DNA of 64,000 nt from Bog-756 sp963824645. GTDB taxonomy: Bacteria; Actinomycetota; Acidimicrobiia; Acidimicrobiales; RAAP-2. Both the position numbers and the translations under genes were made by a program. The notes below the pieces were generated by a model. That model had not been told where the DNA came from, searched no databases, and worked only from the letters and a program-made list of their open reading frames with translations. Numbering within the stretch: the first letter of the stretch is position 1; each line of letters starts with the position of its first letter. The stretch spans positions 558,001-622,000 of the forward strand of contig CAWGQC010000005.1 of the NCBI GenBank assembly GCA_963824645.1, read 5' to 3'. Positions 1 to 7,166 of the stretch are shown here, in pieces.

Positions 1-592
1 GGTCGAGGTGTCCCGACCCGACCAGGGCGCAGGCGTCACCGTTGACCGCCCGGCCCGGTCCGCCGATGAGCTCGGGGACGCGCAGGGTCAGTGGGAGGGC
101 CGCCCGTGGGGCCCACTGTTTGAGGTAGGCCATCTGCAGCCCGGTGGTCGAGTCGACCCGGTCGGCCGCCTCCAGCAGGCTGGTGAGAAGAACTGGCCAC
201 AGCTCGGATCCGGCGTAGTCACGGTCGATGGCCTCCCGCACGGCGTCGATGCGGGCCCCGTTCTCCGGCCGGAAGTACCGGGACGCCTCACAGAAGGTGC
301 TCGTGACGTAGCCGGCCCGGCCCTTGAGGGCGTTGAGCCGGTCCACAGCCCGGATCACCCGGTCGACCAGGTCGGGCACGGCGTCGGGATCGGTGCCGAT
401 GTAGCACCGGGCCAGGGTGTGGGCCAGGCGGGCGCTGTCCACCGCGGTGACGTCGATACCCAGCCGTTTCCAGGCCTGGGCCACCCGGGTCGTCCCGCAG
501 AAGAGGTCGAGTCCGGTGCGAGCCTCCGACGCCTGGGCCAGCACGGTGAGGGCCGGAACCAGTCGGCGCTTGGACCCCAGGTATTTGATCAT
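1..592 (-). CDS. D12-class N6-adenine DNA methyltransferase, 5' part (cut by window edge)
   Basis: The protein begins MIKYLGSKRRLVPAL, the usual opening of COG3392/D12-type adenine methylases. A SAM-binding motif I, DLFCGTTRV, follows at about residues 29-37, then a family-like block CEASRYFRPENGARIDA near residue 100. The frame stays open to base 1, giving about 197 residues. The catalytic (D/N)PPY motif would come next and lies outside the window, so activity cannot be judged. The ATG at 592-590 overlaps the stop of the upstream gene (ATGA), which indicates translational coupling to the HIT-like gene. No restriction endonuclease gene is visible in this window, so it may be an orphan methylase. 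The family call is firm; the recognition sequence is unknown. Confidence 0.85.
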   Translation of the reverse strand, partial: MIKYLGSKRRLVPALTVLAQASEARTGLDLFCGTTRVAQAWKRLGIDVTAVDSARLAHTLARCYIGTDPDAVPDLVDRVIRAVDRLNALKGRAGYVTSTFCEASRYFRPENGARIDAVREAIDRDYAGSELWPVLLTSLLEAADRVDSTTGLQMAYLKQWAPRAALPLTLRVPELIGGPGRAVNGDACALVGSGHLD

Positions 593-900
593 CGGCGCCC
601 GAACCGTCGGGACCACCAGTTGGGATCGCGGGCGTGGGCGTGGAAGTGGTCGGGTATCTGCCGCATGACCCGGTCGAAGGACCATCCCCCCGCGCCCAGC
701 TGCTCGTCGGCCACCCGGGTGAGGGCGGCCAACATGTGCTCGACATCGGCTTCGGGAGGCTCGTTACCGTGCCGCTTCCACACCACCATGGGGACGTCGC
801 AGACCTCGCAGGACGCCACCCAGCAGACGTCGTCCTCGTGGAACCACTCGGTCAGGCGGGCCGCCTCGCACAGCTCACACTCGGGAGCGGGGTCGGTCAA
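589..900 (-). CDS. HIT-like small protein with Cys pairs
   Basis: This 103-residue protein has an N-terminal CELC and an internal CEVC pair, which could bind metal, and a late DHFHAHA segment resembling the histidine triad (HxHxH) of HIT-family nucleotide hydrolases and transferases. I chose the TTG at 900-898, which overlaps the kinase stop (TTGA); a GTG about 60 bases upstream is possible but would overlap the kinase more. It is the middle gene of a three-gene leftward operon with 4-bp overlaps on both sides. HIT proteins usually act on AMP-linked or diadenosine substrates. The motif here is imperfect, so the substrate and even the catalytic activity are uncertain. Confidence 0.65.
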   Translation of the reverse strand: MTDPAPECELCEAARLTEWFHEDDVCWVASCEVCDVPMVVWKRHGNEPPEADVEHMLAALTRVADEQLGAGGWSFDRVMRQIPDHFHAHARDPNWWSRRFGRR

Positions 901-2834
901 AACGAGTAGATGTAGACAGTGGTGCCGGGTTTCACAGACGTGCCCGCCGCCGGATCGGTCGACAGGACGTGACCCGCCCCCGCCGGCCCGTAAGGGCCGG
1001 CCACCTGCAGGCCGAGGGCGGACAGGGCAGCGGTGGCGGCGGCCACCGACTGCGAGGCGAGGTCGGGGATGACCACCGGCTTCGGGCCCTCGGACACCGT
1101 CACCGTCACCGTCGACCCGAAGGGTTGCGGACCGGCCGAAGGGGCGGGCGTTGTGCTGATGACCTGGCCGGCCGGAACCGTCGCCGAGTAGGCGTTCTGC
1201 TGGGCGACGTGGAACCCCAGGGGGGCCAGGGCAGCAGAGGCCGAGGCGTAGGTGGCGGCCGCCGGCAGGGCGGGGACGGCCACCGGAGCATGGCCCTTGG
1301 AGAGGATGACAGTCACCGTCGAGCCATAGGGCGCCGTGCCGGTCGGGGTGGTGGCCACCACGGCACCGGCCACCACGGTGGAGCTGTACTGGGCCGCCGC
1401 GGCCGGACACACCCCGACCAGGTGGACGGCGGCGAGCTGGGCAACCGCGGCCGGACAACTGGCCGCCGAGGTGAGGCTGGGGATGGCCACCGGCGGCGGC
1501 CCGGCCGACACGACGGCGTCGACGGTGGAACCCTGTTTGGCCGATACGACGGTGGTGCCGGCCCGGGGCGCCGGTTGCTGGCTGAGGATGCGTCCGGCCC
1601 CGAGGGTGATGCTGGTCCGGTGCCCGGTCACCCGTAGGTGGAACTTGTCCTGGGCCAGGACGGCGTCGGCCTGGGCCGTCGTCTTGCCCACCAGCGAGGG
1701 CACCGGATGGCTGGGTGTGAAGAGTCCCTGACGGGTGGCCAACGCCACGCCCGCGACGACCAGGGCCACAACCACCAGACCGGCGGCCGCCCACCAGGGC
1801 CAACGCCGCCGGCGCCGGCGCAGGACCTTCGGGGCCCGGCCCGCCTTCGGCTTGGTCGGCTGGCCAGACGGAGTGTCGAGAGTCGAGGGGAGGCCGAGCT
1901 CGGTGGGATCGCTGTCCAGGCCGACCGGACGCGGGGGACGCACCGCCACCGCGTCGAGATCGTCCGTCAGGCCTCGGGCGGCTTCGGTGATGGGAAGCGG
2001 AGCGGGTTGGGGCAGGGCCACGGCCAACGCCTGTAGGCGTTGGCCCAGCTGTGAGGCGTCGTAACGCTCGGCCGGATCGGGAGCGGCGGCCCAGACCAGT
2101 ATGTCGTTCAACGGACCGAGAGCCGGGTGCTCGGGCAGCAGGGTGCCCACCCGGGCCATGAGCGTGGACACCGTGGTGTCCCCGATGAACGCCGCCTCAC
2201 CGGTCACCGCCTCGTAGAGCACGAGGGCGAGGGCGTAGACGTCGGCCTTGCCGTCGAGCACCCAGCCCTCAACCTGTTCGGGGGCGGAGTAGCGGGCCGT
2301 ACCCAGGATGGCCCCGTCGGGTTCGGTCCACGAGGCCTCGGCCAGGGCTCGGGCCAACCCGAAGTCGGCGATGCGCAACCGGCGGTCGGCGTCGAAGAGG
2401 AGATTGGCCGGTTTGATGTCACGATGGACCACGCCCCGTCGGTGGGCATACTCGAGTCCGGCGGCGACCTCGATGCCCACCTGGACCGCCTGCTCCGGGG
2501 TGAGGAGCACACCGGTGTCGAACACCTGGCGCAAGCTGCCACCGGCCAGGTACTCCAGCACCAGATAGGGCTCGCTGTGCTCTTCGCCCCAGTCGTAGAC
2601 CTGCAGGATGTTGGGGTGGTTGAGGGCGGCAGCCGCCCGCGCCTCGGCCCGGAACCGCTTGAGGAATGCAGTATCGCCGGACAGGGCCGGGTGCAGCACC
2701 TTGATGGCCACCCGGCGATGCAAGGAGACATCGTCAGCCAGATAGACGTGCGCGGACGCACCCGTGCCCAGGGCAGTGACGAGTCGGTAGCGGCCGCCGA
2801 GGACACGTCCGATGGATTCGGTGATGCTCGGCAT
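897..2834 (-). CDS. Membrane Ser/Thr protein kinase with PASTA repeats (PknB-like)
   Basis: This 645-residue protein has a Hanks-type kinase domain at about residues 12-275: glycine loop GTGASAHV, lysine in VAIKVL, catalytic loop HRDIKPANLL, DFG metal motif, and GTARYSAPEQ in the activation segment. A basic stretch and one membrane helix follow at about 345-368. The outer region, about 372-645, holds four PASTA-like repeats ending in VYIYSF. This is the PknB/StkP layout, in which PASTA domains sense peptidoglycan or muropeptides outside the cell and the kinase phosphorylates targets inside. The start MPSITESIG is the first good ATG. It leads an operon with the HIT-like protein and the methylase, an unusual partnership for a PASTA kinase. 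Confidence 0.93.
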   Translation of the reverse strand: MPSITESIGRVLGGRYRLVTALGTGASAHVYLADDVSLHRRVAIKVLHPALSGDTAFLKRFRAEARAAAALNHPNILQVYDWGEEHSEPYLVLEYLAGGSLRQVFDTGVLLTPEQAVQVGIEVAAGLEYAHRRGVVHRDIKPANLLFDADRRLRIADFGLARALAEASWTEPDGAILGTARYSAPEQVEGWVLDGKADVYALALVLYEAVTGEAAFIGDTTVSTLMARVGTLLPEHPALGPLNDILVWAAAPDPAERYDASQLGQRLQALAVALPQPAPLPITEAARGLTDDLDAVAVRPPRPVGLDSDPTELGLPSTLDTPSGQPTKPKAGRAPKVLRRRRRRWPWWAAAGLVVVALVVAGVALATRQGLFTPSHPVPSLVGKTTAQADAVLAQDKFHLRVTGHRTSITLGAGRILSQQPAPRAGTTVVSAKQGSTVDAVVSAGPPPVAIPSLTSAASCPAAVAQLAAVHLVGVCPAAAAQYSSTVVAGAVVATTPTGTAPYGSTVTVILSKGHAPVAVPALPAAATYASASAALAPLGFHVAQQNAYSATVPAGQVISTTPAPSAGPQPFGSTVTVTVSEGPKPVVIPDLASQSVAAATAALSALGLQVAGPYGPAGAGHVLSTDPAAGTSVKPGTTVYIYSF

Positions 2835-2937
2835 GATTACTCCGCCTCAGATTACCGATCACATGGGCGCGAGAGGTGGAGGGTCAGGCCAAGGTCGGAG
2901 CGACAGGCGCCACGAAGGCGTTTCTCACCGTCCGGAC

Positions 2938-4581
2938 TCAGCGGTCTCCGACGTTCTGAACGATGGCTGCGCTGCTGGGAAGGAACCCGTCCGTGCTGGC
3001 AAAGGAGGCACTGACCAGGTCGTAGCCGGGGGGAAGGGAGCGCACCGTGAGGACGGCCCTCCCCCGTCGGACAGCTACGGGCGGACCCAACGAGGTCCCG
3101 TTCACCAGGAACTGCACCGTTCCGGCCAGGCGGCCTCCATCGGCCGACACCCGGGCGGTGAAGGTCACCCGGTGATGAGCGGGGGGCCGACGCGGGAAAG
3201 TGCTGGTCAACCGCAGGGTGGTGGATGGCCCGACCGCTCCCTGGGCGGCGATGGCGTATCCGCCGTCGAAGGGCCCGGCGATGGAGGTCACCGGAAGAGG
3301 CAGGCCGACCGTCACCGGCCAGGGGCTGCAGGCGAACGAGTAAGGAGGTTGGTCGACCAGGCAGGTGGCCGGACCGGCGGTCATGCCCAGTCCCAGTTGG
3401 CCGGAGCTGTTGGAGCCCCAGGCGTAGAGCTGTCCGTCCGACCCGATGGCGTAGGCGGTGTTCCCTCCGGCGGCCACCGCCGTCGGGCTGACGCCGGCGG
3501 GCAGTAGGACGGGGGTGGGGAGGAGAGTCGGGCTGGAGCTCGATGTCCCGTCACCGATCTGACCGGCACCGTTGTTCCCCCAGGCGTAGAGGTGCCCGTC
3601 CGAACCGATGGCGTATGCCGTCCCCGCACTGGCGGCTATGGCTGTCGGGACCACGCCGGAGGGGAGCACAGCCATCACCGGGCTCATGGCACACGGATCG
3701 ACGCCGCACGGTGTCGGCCCCTGGTCGGTCCCGTCGCCCAACTCCCCCCAGAAGTTGTCGCCCCAGGCGTAGAGGTGCCCGTCCGAACCGATGGCATACC
3801 CGCTCTCGTTTCCGGCGGCGATGGCGGTCGGGACCACACCGGGGGGAAGAGGGATGACCGTCGGCGTGGGACTGCTGAGTGCGAGGGTGCCGTCACCCAC
3901 CTCCCCTTGGAGGTCGTAGCCCCAGGCATAGAGACGACCGTCCGAACCGATGGCGTAGACGGTCGAATTACTGGCGGCGATGGCGATGGGACTGACACCT
4001 TCCGACAGGTTGATCAGGCGAGGGATCAACGCCTCTTTAGGAGTCCGTGCACCGAGTTGTCCCGCCCAGTTGGTCCCCCATCCGTAGAGATTCCCGTCGG
4101 AACCGATGGCGTAACCCGAGTTGACTCCGCTGGCGATGGCCGTCGGCGTCACTCCGGCGGGGAGAAGGACGCGAATCGGTACGGGGCGGCTTCTCATCTG
4201 CCCGTCGCCCAAGCTCCGTTCGCCCCAGGCATAGAGATTTCCGTCCGAACCGATGGCGTAACCGGTGTTGCCGCCGCCGGCCACGGCCGTGGGCGCCACA
4301 CCCCCCGGCAGTAGGACTTCGACGGGTGAGGAGCTGCAGGTGGCGGCCAGACAGGTCTGTGGTCCCGCGTATATCCCGTTGCCCAACTGACCGTCGAAGC
4401 TGATGCCCCACGAGTAAAGGGCGGACGGTGCAGAATTCCCATTCGTCAGCGCGGTGACAGACGCCCGCGTCGTCGGCAGGGCGGCGGCAGACGCCGGTGC
4501 GGTGAGGATGGCTACGGTCAGCACGATCGGGCCGACAAAAGCCGCGGCGCCGGTGAAACACTGTCGTCCCCGCACCCTCAA
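2938..4581 (-). CDS. Secreted RCC1-repeat beta-propeller with C-terminal Ig-like domain
   Basis: This 547-residue protein has a signal peptide (residues 1 to about 33, ending in an APASAA-type site). Seven RCC1 repeats follow, each carrying YAIGSDGxLYAWG or a close form plus a GQLG-type turn, over about residues 50-420. The C-terminal 100 residues resemble a bacterial Ig-like domain (TVQFLVNGTSLG). Seven repeats match the closed seven-bladed RCC1 fold. No catalytic motif is visible, so an extracellular binding or adhesion role is inferred. It stands alone, divergent from the secreted-protein gene at 5134. Confidence 0.85.
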   Translation of the reverse strand: MRVRGRQCFTGAAAFVGPIVLTVAILTAPASAAALPTTRASVTALTNGNSAPSALYSWGISFDGQLGNGIYAGPQTCLAATCSSSPVEVLLPGGVAPTAVAGGGNTGYAIGSDGNLYAWGERSLGDGQMRSRPVPIRVLLPAGVTPTAIASGVNSGYAIGSDGNLYGWGTNWAGQLGARTPKEALIPRLINLSEGVSPIAIAASNSTVYAIGSDGRLYAWGYDLQGEVGDGTLALSSPTPTVIPLPPGVVPTAIAAGNESGYAIGSDGHLYAWGDNFWGELGDGTDQGPTPCGVDPCAMSPVMAVLPSGVVPTAIAASAGTAYAIGSDGHLYAWGNNGAGQIGDGTSSSSPTLLPTPVLLPAGVSPTAVAAGGNTAYAIGSDGQLYAWGSNSSGQLGLGMTAGPATCLVDQPPYSFACSPWPVTVGLPLPVTSIAGPFDGGYAIAAQGAVGPSTTLRLTSTFPRRPPAHHRVTFTARVSADGGRLAGTVQFLVNGTSLGPPVAVRRGRAVLTVRSLPPGYDLVSASFASTDGFLPSSAAIVQNVGDR

Positions 4582-5094
4582 CCCCTCCCCTGGAACGCAC
4601 CTTTCCCTCGGGCGCCAATCTAGACCGGGCTGGTCCGGTCCACGCTCGACGCAGATAAGACCGCGTTGGGCGGGGACCGTGGCCAGCCAGCATGGGCTAT
4701 CCGCCCGGCGCGCATGACCCCCGGCCGGAGCCGGGGGTCATGGCAGACACGCCGTCTGGCTCTCACAAGGAGCACTGGCGAGAACCGTGCGACTGCTGTC
4801 CAACGGAAAGGGGAAATTGTCCCGACAATCCGCCTCGTTGCCAGGGGGATACCGGCAACGCCGTGAATTAAACACCCGATGGCAGGCCTCCCGCCAGGGA
4901 CTTCGCCGTGAGGGCGACCAGCAAGAGCTCTGCGAACGAACGTTGGATAGAAAATGGATTGTCTCCTGCGCTACTTTCGGCCGGTACCTCGTTCGGGAAG
5001 CGACGAGTTCACGCCCATTTCCCGTCTTCAAACGACCCGAGCGCGCGCCGACTCTGACTGGTACGGTTGCGCCGCGGGCAGGTTCCGCAGGCAG
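4582..5094. other. Gene-free divergent intergenic region rich in inverted repeats
   Basis: I see no credible coding sequence between the RCC1 gene and the secreted protein starting at 5134; an open frame from 4954 is only an upstream extension of the latter. The stretch holds several small dyads: a 13-bp stem at 4713-4742, CAGAC/GTCTG around 4744-4758, ATTGTC-CC-GACAAT around 4818, GTTGCC/GGCAAC around 4839-4861, and TCGCC-GTGA-GGCGA around 4903. It may be a structured 5' leader or a set of operators. I did not recognise a known riboswitch class. Confidence 0.5.
4713..4742. terminator. Perfect 13-bp stem, 4-base loop, terminator-like
   Basis: The two arms (4713-4725 and 4730-4742) are perfect complements around the loop CGGA. 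The stem is strong enough to be a bidirectional terminator, but there is no T tract. The flanking genes point away from it, so it may instead act in a 5' leader or insulate the divergent promoters. Confidence 0.4.
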
Positions 5095-5126
5095 TGCGCA
5101 AATGGCGCAAGGAAAACAAAAAGGGG
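5095..5126 (+). promoter_or_regulatory. 5' UTR hairpin, A-rich tract and ribosome binding site of the 5134 gene
   Basis: TGCGC (5095-5099) pairs with GCGCA (5105-5109) around AAATG. An A-rich tract and an AAGGGG Shine-Dalgarno follow, then GTG at 5134. The same order of 5-bp hairpin, purine-rich tract and Shine-Dalgarno precedes the two paralogs at 11018 and 12204. Confidence 0.55.
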
Positions 5127-5133
5127 ATTCCAC

Positions 5134-5778
5134 GTGCGAAGAAAGTTAGTAATCCTGAGTATGGCCGTCTTGCTACCGATGGGGTTCATCGCCACCATCG
5201 GTACGGGGGTGGCTGCAGCCAAGTCGTCAACAACCTTTGACGGCAACATCAGCTGCAACCTCGCGGGAACGGTCACCGTGAAGCCGGCGATCAATCTGAC
5301 GACGCCAGTCACCGTGCCGGTCACGATCACGGCCAAGCTGAAGAACAACGATTGCATCGGACTCGATGGCACCTCGACCACCCAAAACGGGGAGACGATC
5401 AAGTCGAGCACCGAGGATCTTACGTTTACCACTCCGCCGTCTAGCCCTCCTCAGCCTGGCTGCGCCGCTCTCATTGGAGGCGGTCCTCCCACTACGATTC
5501 CGTCCTCCACCATTAAGTGGAAGGGCACGAGCGCGATTACCTCGACGGTTCTGGGTGGGTCGTCCGCCGTTATCACGGCAGGGTCGCCAAACTCCACGAT
5601 AGCGATTACCGGAACGGTGACCTCTGGGTGGAGTACGCCGCCGACGGCGACGTATCAGATCACGCTGGCCGTTGACACTGCGACGCTAACCAAAGACTGC
5701 GAAAGCAAGGGTGGTCTCAAGAAGTTCAGCGTCACCGACAACGGTGGTGACAACCTGGAGATCGGTCCCAACTTCTGA
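5134..5778 (+). CDS. Small secreted four-cysteine protein, paralog family member 1
   Basis: I do not recognise a named family. The 214-residue product starts at GTG 5134 (VRRKLVILSMAVLLPMGF) after AAGGGG at optimal distance. The longer open frame from 4954 lacks a signal-like start. A signal peptide ends near GVAAA. The mature part has four Cys (ISCNLAG, NDCIG, PGCAAL, KDCESKGG) in the same order as in the proteins encoded at 10356-11018 and 11548-12204, suggesting two disulfides. Shared positions include CNxxG near the N-terminus, a K-W-x-x-T strand in the middle and C-x-x-K-x-G near the end. It is Ser/Thr-rich and probably an extracellular beta-sandwich, which is inference. The member here diverges most from the other two. 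Confidence 0.75.
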   Translation: MRRKLVILSMAVLLPMGFIATIGTGVAAAKSSTTFDGNISCNLAGTVTVKPAINLTTPVTVPVTITAKLKNNDCIGLDGTSTTQNGETIKSSTEDLTFTTPPSSPPQPGCAALIGGGPPTTIPSSTIKWKGTSAITSTVLGGSSAVITAGSPNSTIAITGTVTSGWSTPPTATYQITLAVDTATLTKDCESKGGLKKFSVTDNGGDNLEIGPNF

Positions 5779-5816
5779 CACCACAGAAGTGAGACAGAAG
5801 TAAGACAGTGACGCCT

Positions 5817-5846
5817 TCGAGGGCGGGGCTTCGGCCCCGCCCTCGA
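5817..5846 (+). terminator. 13-bp GC stem with TTCG loop
   Basis: The stem lies 38 bases after the stop of the secreted-protein gene. The arms are perfect complements capped by TTCG, an exceptionally stable tetraloop. There is no long T run. The two paralogous genes end in stems with the same core and loop when read on their coding strand. Confidence 0.8.
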
Positions 5847-5974
5847 GCGCGCTCCGGCCCTCGGCCATATTGGAGGTGCCGGTGCCCAAGATGATGTTCA
5901 CTCGGGAGTACCCCACCGGCCTAAAGTCCGTGGAGGGGATATGACCGTGGTGTAGCGCAGGAGGAGGGGCAACG

Positions 5975-7129
5975 ATGTCAGAGGACATGGCTCACAGGGT
6001 GACTGGGGGACCAGGGATGCGCCGGGTGGTTCTCGGTTCAATCCTCGTTTTCGTAGCGGCGTCTGTTGCCGTCGCTTCGTCGCTGGTCGGCTCGGGGGTT
6101 TCTCGGGCTCGTGGTGGTGCCGGCCCCCAATGTTTGGTGCCGATGGCGCGGCCGCCAGCATGTGGGGACCCAGGTGACGGCCTTTTGTCAGATCCGATCG
6201 GGTCTGCGAACGTCCTCGGGACGTCTCCGGACACAAGCCAGGAACTGAGCCTCAACCCTCTGCAGATCGCCACCCTGCACTGGTACCAGGCCAACCAGGT
6301 CGGGATCAGTGTGCGCGTCGGCCGATTCCCCTGGGGAGTGGCCTTCGACGGAACCGACATCTGGGTGAGCAATTCGGGCAGCGGTACCGTCACCAGGTTG
6401 GCGGCCTCTAGCGGCGGCGTGGTGGGCACCTACCGGGTGGGCACACATCCCCAAGGAATTGCCTTCGACGGCTCGAGCATCTGGGTCGCTGACAGCGGGA
6501 GCAACGCCGTCACCCGGCTCAGTGCTGCCACCGGGCGACTCATTGGCACCTATCGCGTCGGGAAGTACCCAGTGGGGGTGGCCTTCGACGGAGAGGACAT
6601 CTGGGTGGTCAACCAGGCCAGCGCCACCATGACCCGTCTGGCCGCATCGACCGGCCACCGGGTCGGTACTTACCACGTAGGTACAGATCCGGTGAACGTG
6701 GCCTTCGACGGCTCAGCTCTGTGGGTGACCAACACCGCCACCGACGTCGTCATCAAGGTCGACGGTTCCACGGGCGCTGTGATCGGCACCTACGGTGTCG
6801 GGAGATCCCCATTCGGTGTGGCCTTCGACGGCACCGACATCTGGGTGACCAACGCCGACGCGGGCAGCGACACCGTCACCAGACTGTCGGCGTCGAATGG
6901 GGCTGTGGTGGGCACCTACCCGGTGGGGATCAATCCCTTCGGTGTGGCCTACGACGGCAGCAGCATATGGGTGGCCAACGGCGGCACCGACACCGTCACC
7001 AAGCTGGACGCGTCCACCGGGAGTCTCATCGGCACCTACAAGCTGCCCGCCGGTGAACCGGTCGGCTTGGCCTTCGACGGTACGGACGTCTGGGTGGCCG
7101 ACGGCGCCGATCAGGTGGCCAAGCTGTAG
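5975..7129 (+). CDS. Secreted YVTN/NHL-like seven-bladed propeller
   Basis: This 384-residue protein begins at ATG 5975, preceded by an AGGAGGAGGGG Shine-Dalgarno. An N-terminal hydrophobic stretch (about residues 17-40, RRVVLGSILVFVAASVAVA) acts as signal or anchor. Seven repeats of about 43 residues follow, each built as P-x-G-V-A-F-D-G-x-x-I-W-V-x-N/D, then a TVTRL-type strand and GTYxVG. The period fits a seven-bladed YncE/YVTN-type propeller. Such proteins bind ligands or partners at the cell surface; no catalytic site is evident. It converges on the BNR-type gene at 7167. Confidence 0.85.
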   Translation: MSEDMAHRVTGGPGMRRVVLGSILVFVAASVAVASSLVGSGVSRARGGAGPQCLVPMARPPACGDPGDGLLSDPIGSANVLGTSPDTSQELSLNPLQIATLHWYQANQVGISVRVGRFPWGVAFDGTDIWVSNSGSGTVTRLAASSGGVVGTYRVGTHPQGIAFDGSSIWVADSGSNAVTRLSAATGRLIGTYRVGKYPVGVAFDGEDIWVVNQASATMTRLAASTGHRVGTYHVGTDPVNVAFDGSALWVTNTATDVVIKVDGSTGAVIGTYGVGRSPFGVAFDGTDIWVTNADAGSDTVTRLSASNGAVVGTYPVGINPFGVAYDGSSIWVANGGTDTVTKLDASTGSLIGTYKLPAGEPVGLAFDGTDVWVADGADQVAKL

Positions 7130-7136
7130 TCGCCCG

Positions 7137-7161
7137 GGCGGACGCGGATACTGCGTCCGCC
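7137..7161. terminator. Bidirectional terminator between convergent genes
   Basis: GGCGGACGC (7137-7145) and GCGTCCGCC (7153-7161) form a perfect 9-bp stem with a 7-base loop. It sits 7 bases after the rightward stop and just beyond the leftward stop at 7167. Confidence 0.75.
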
Positions 7162-7166
7162 ACCGT

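Noticed and set aside
8..1072. Long rightward open frame of 354 codons at the left edge
   Set aside because: It lies antisense to the methylase, HIT-like and kinase genes, and its protein is low-complexity without family features.
4582..5133. c-di-AMP, cobalamin or SAM riboswitch in the stem-rich leader
   Set aside because: I compared remembered conserved cores and found no convincing match; only generic stems are supported.
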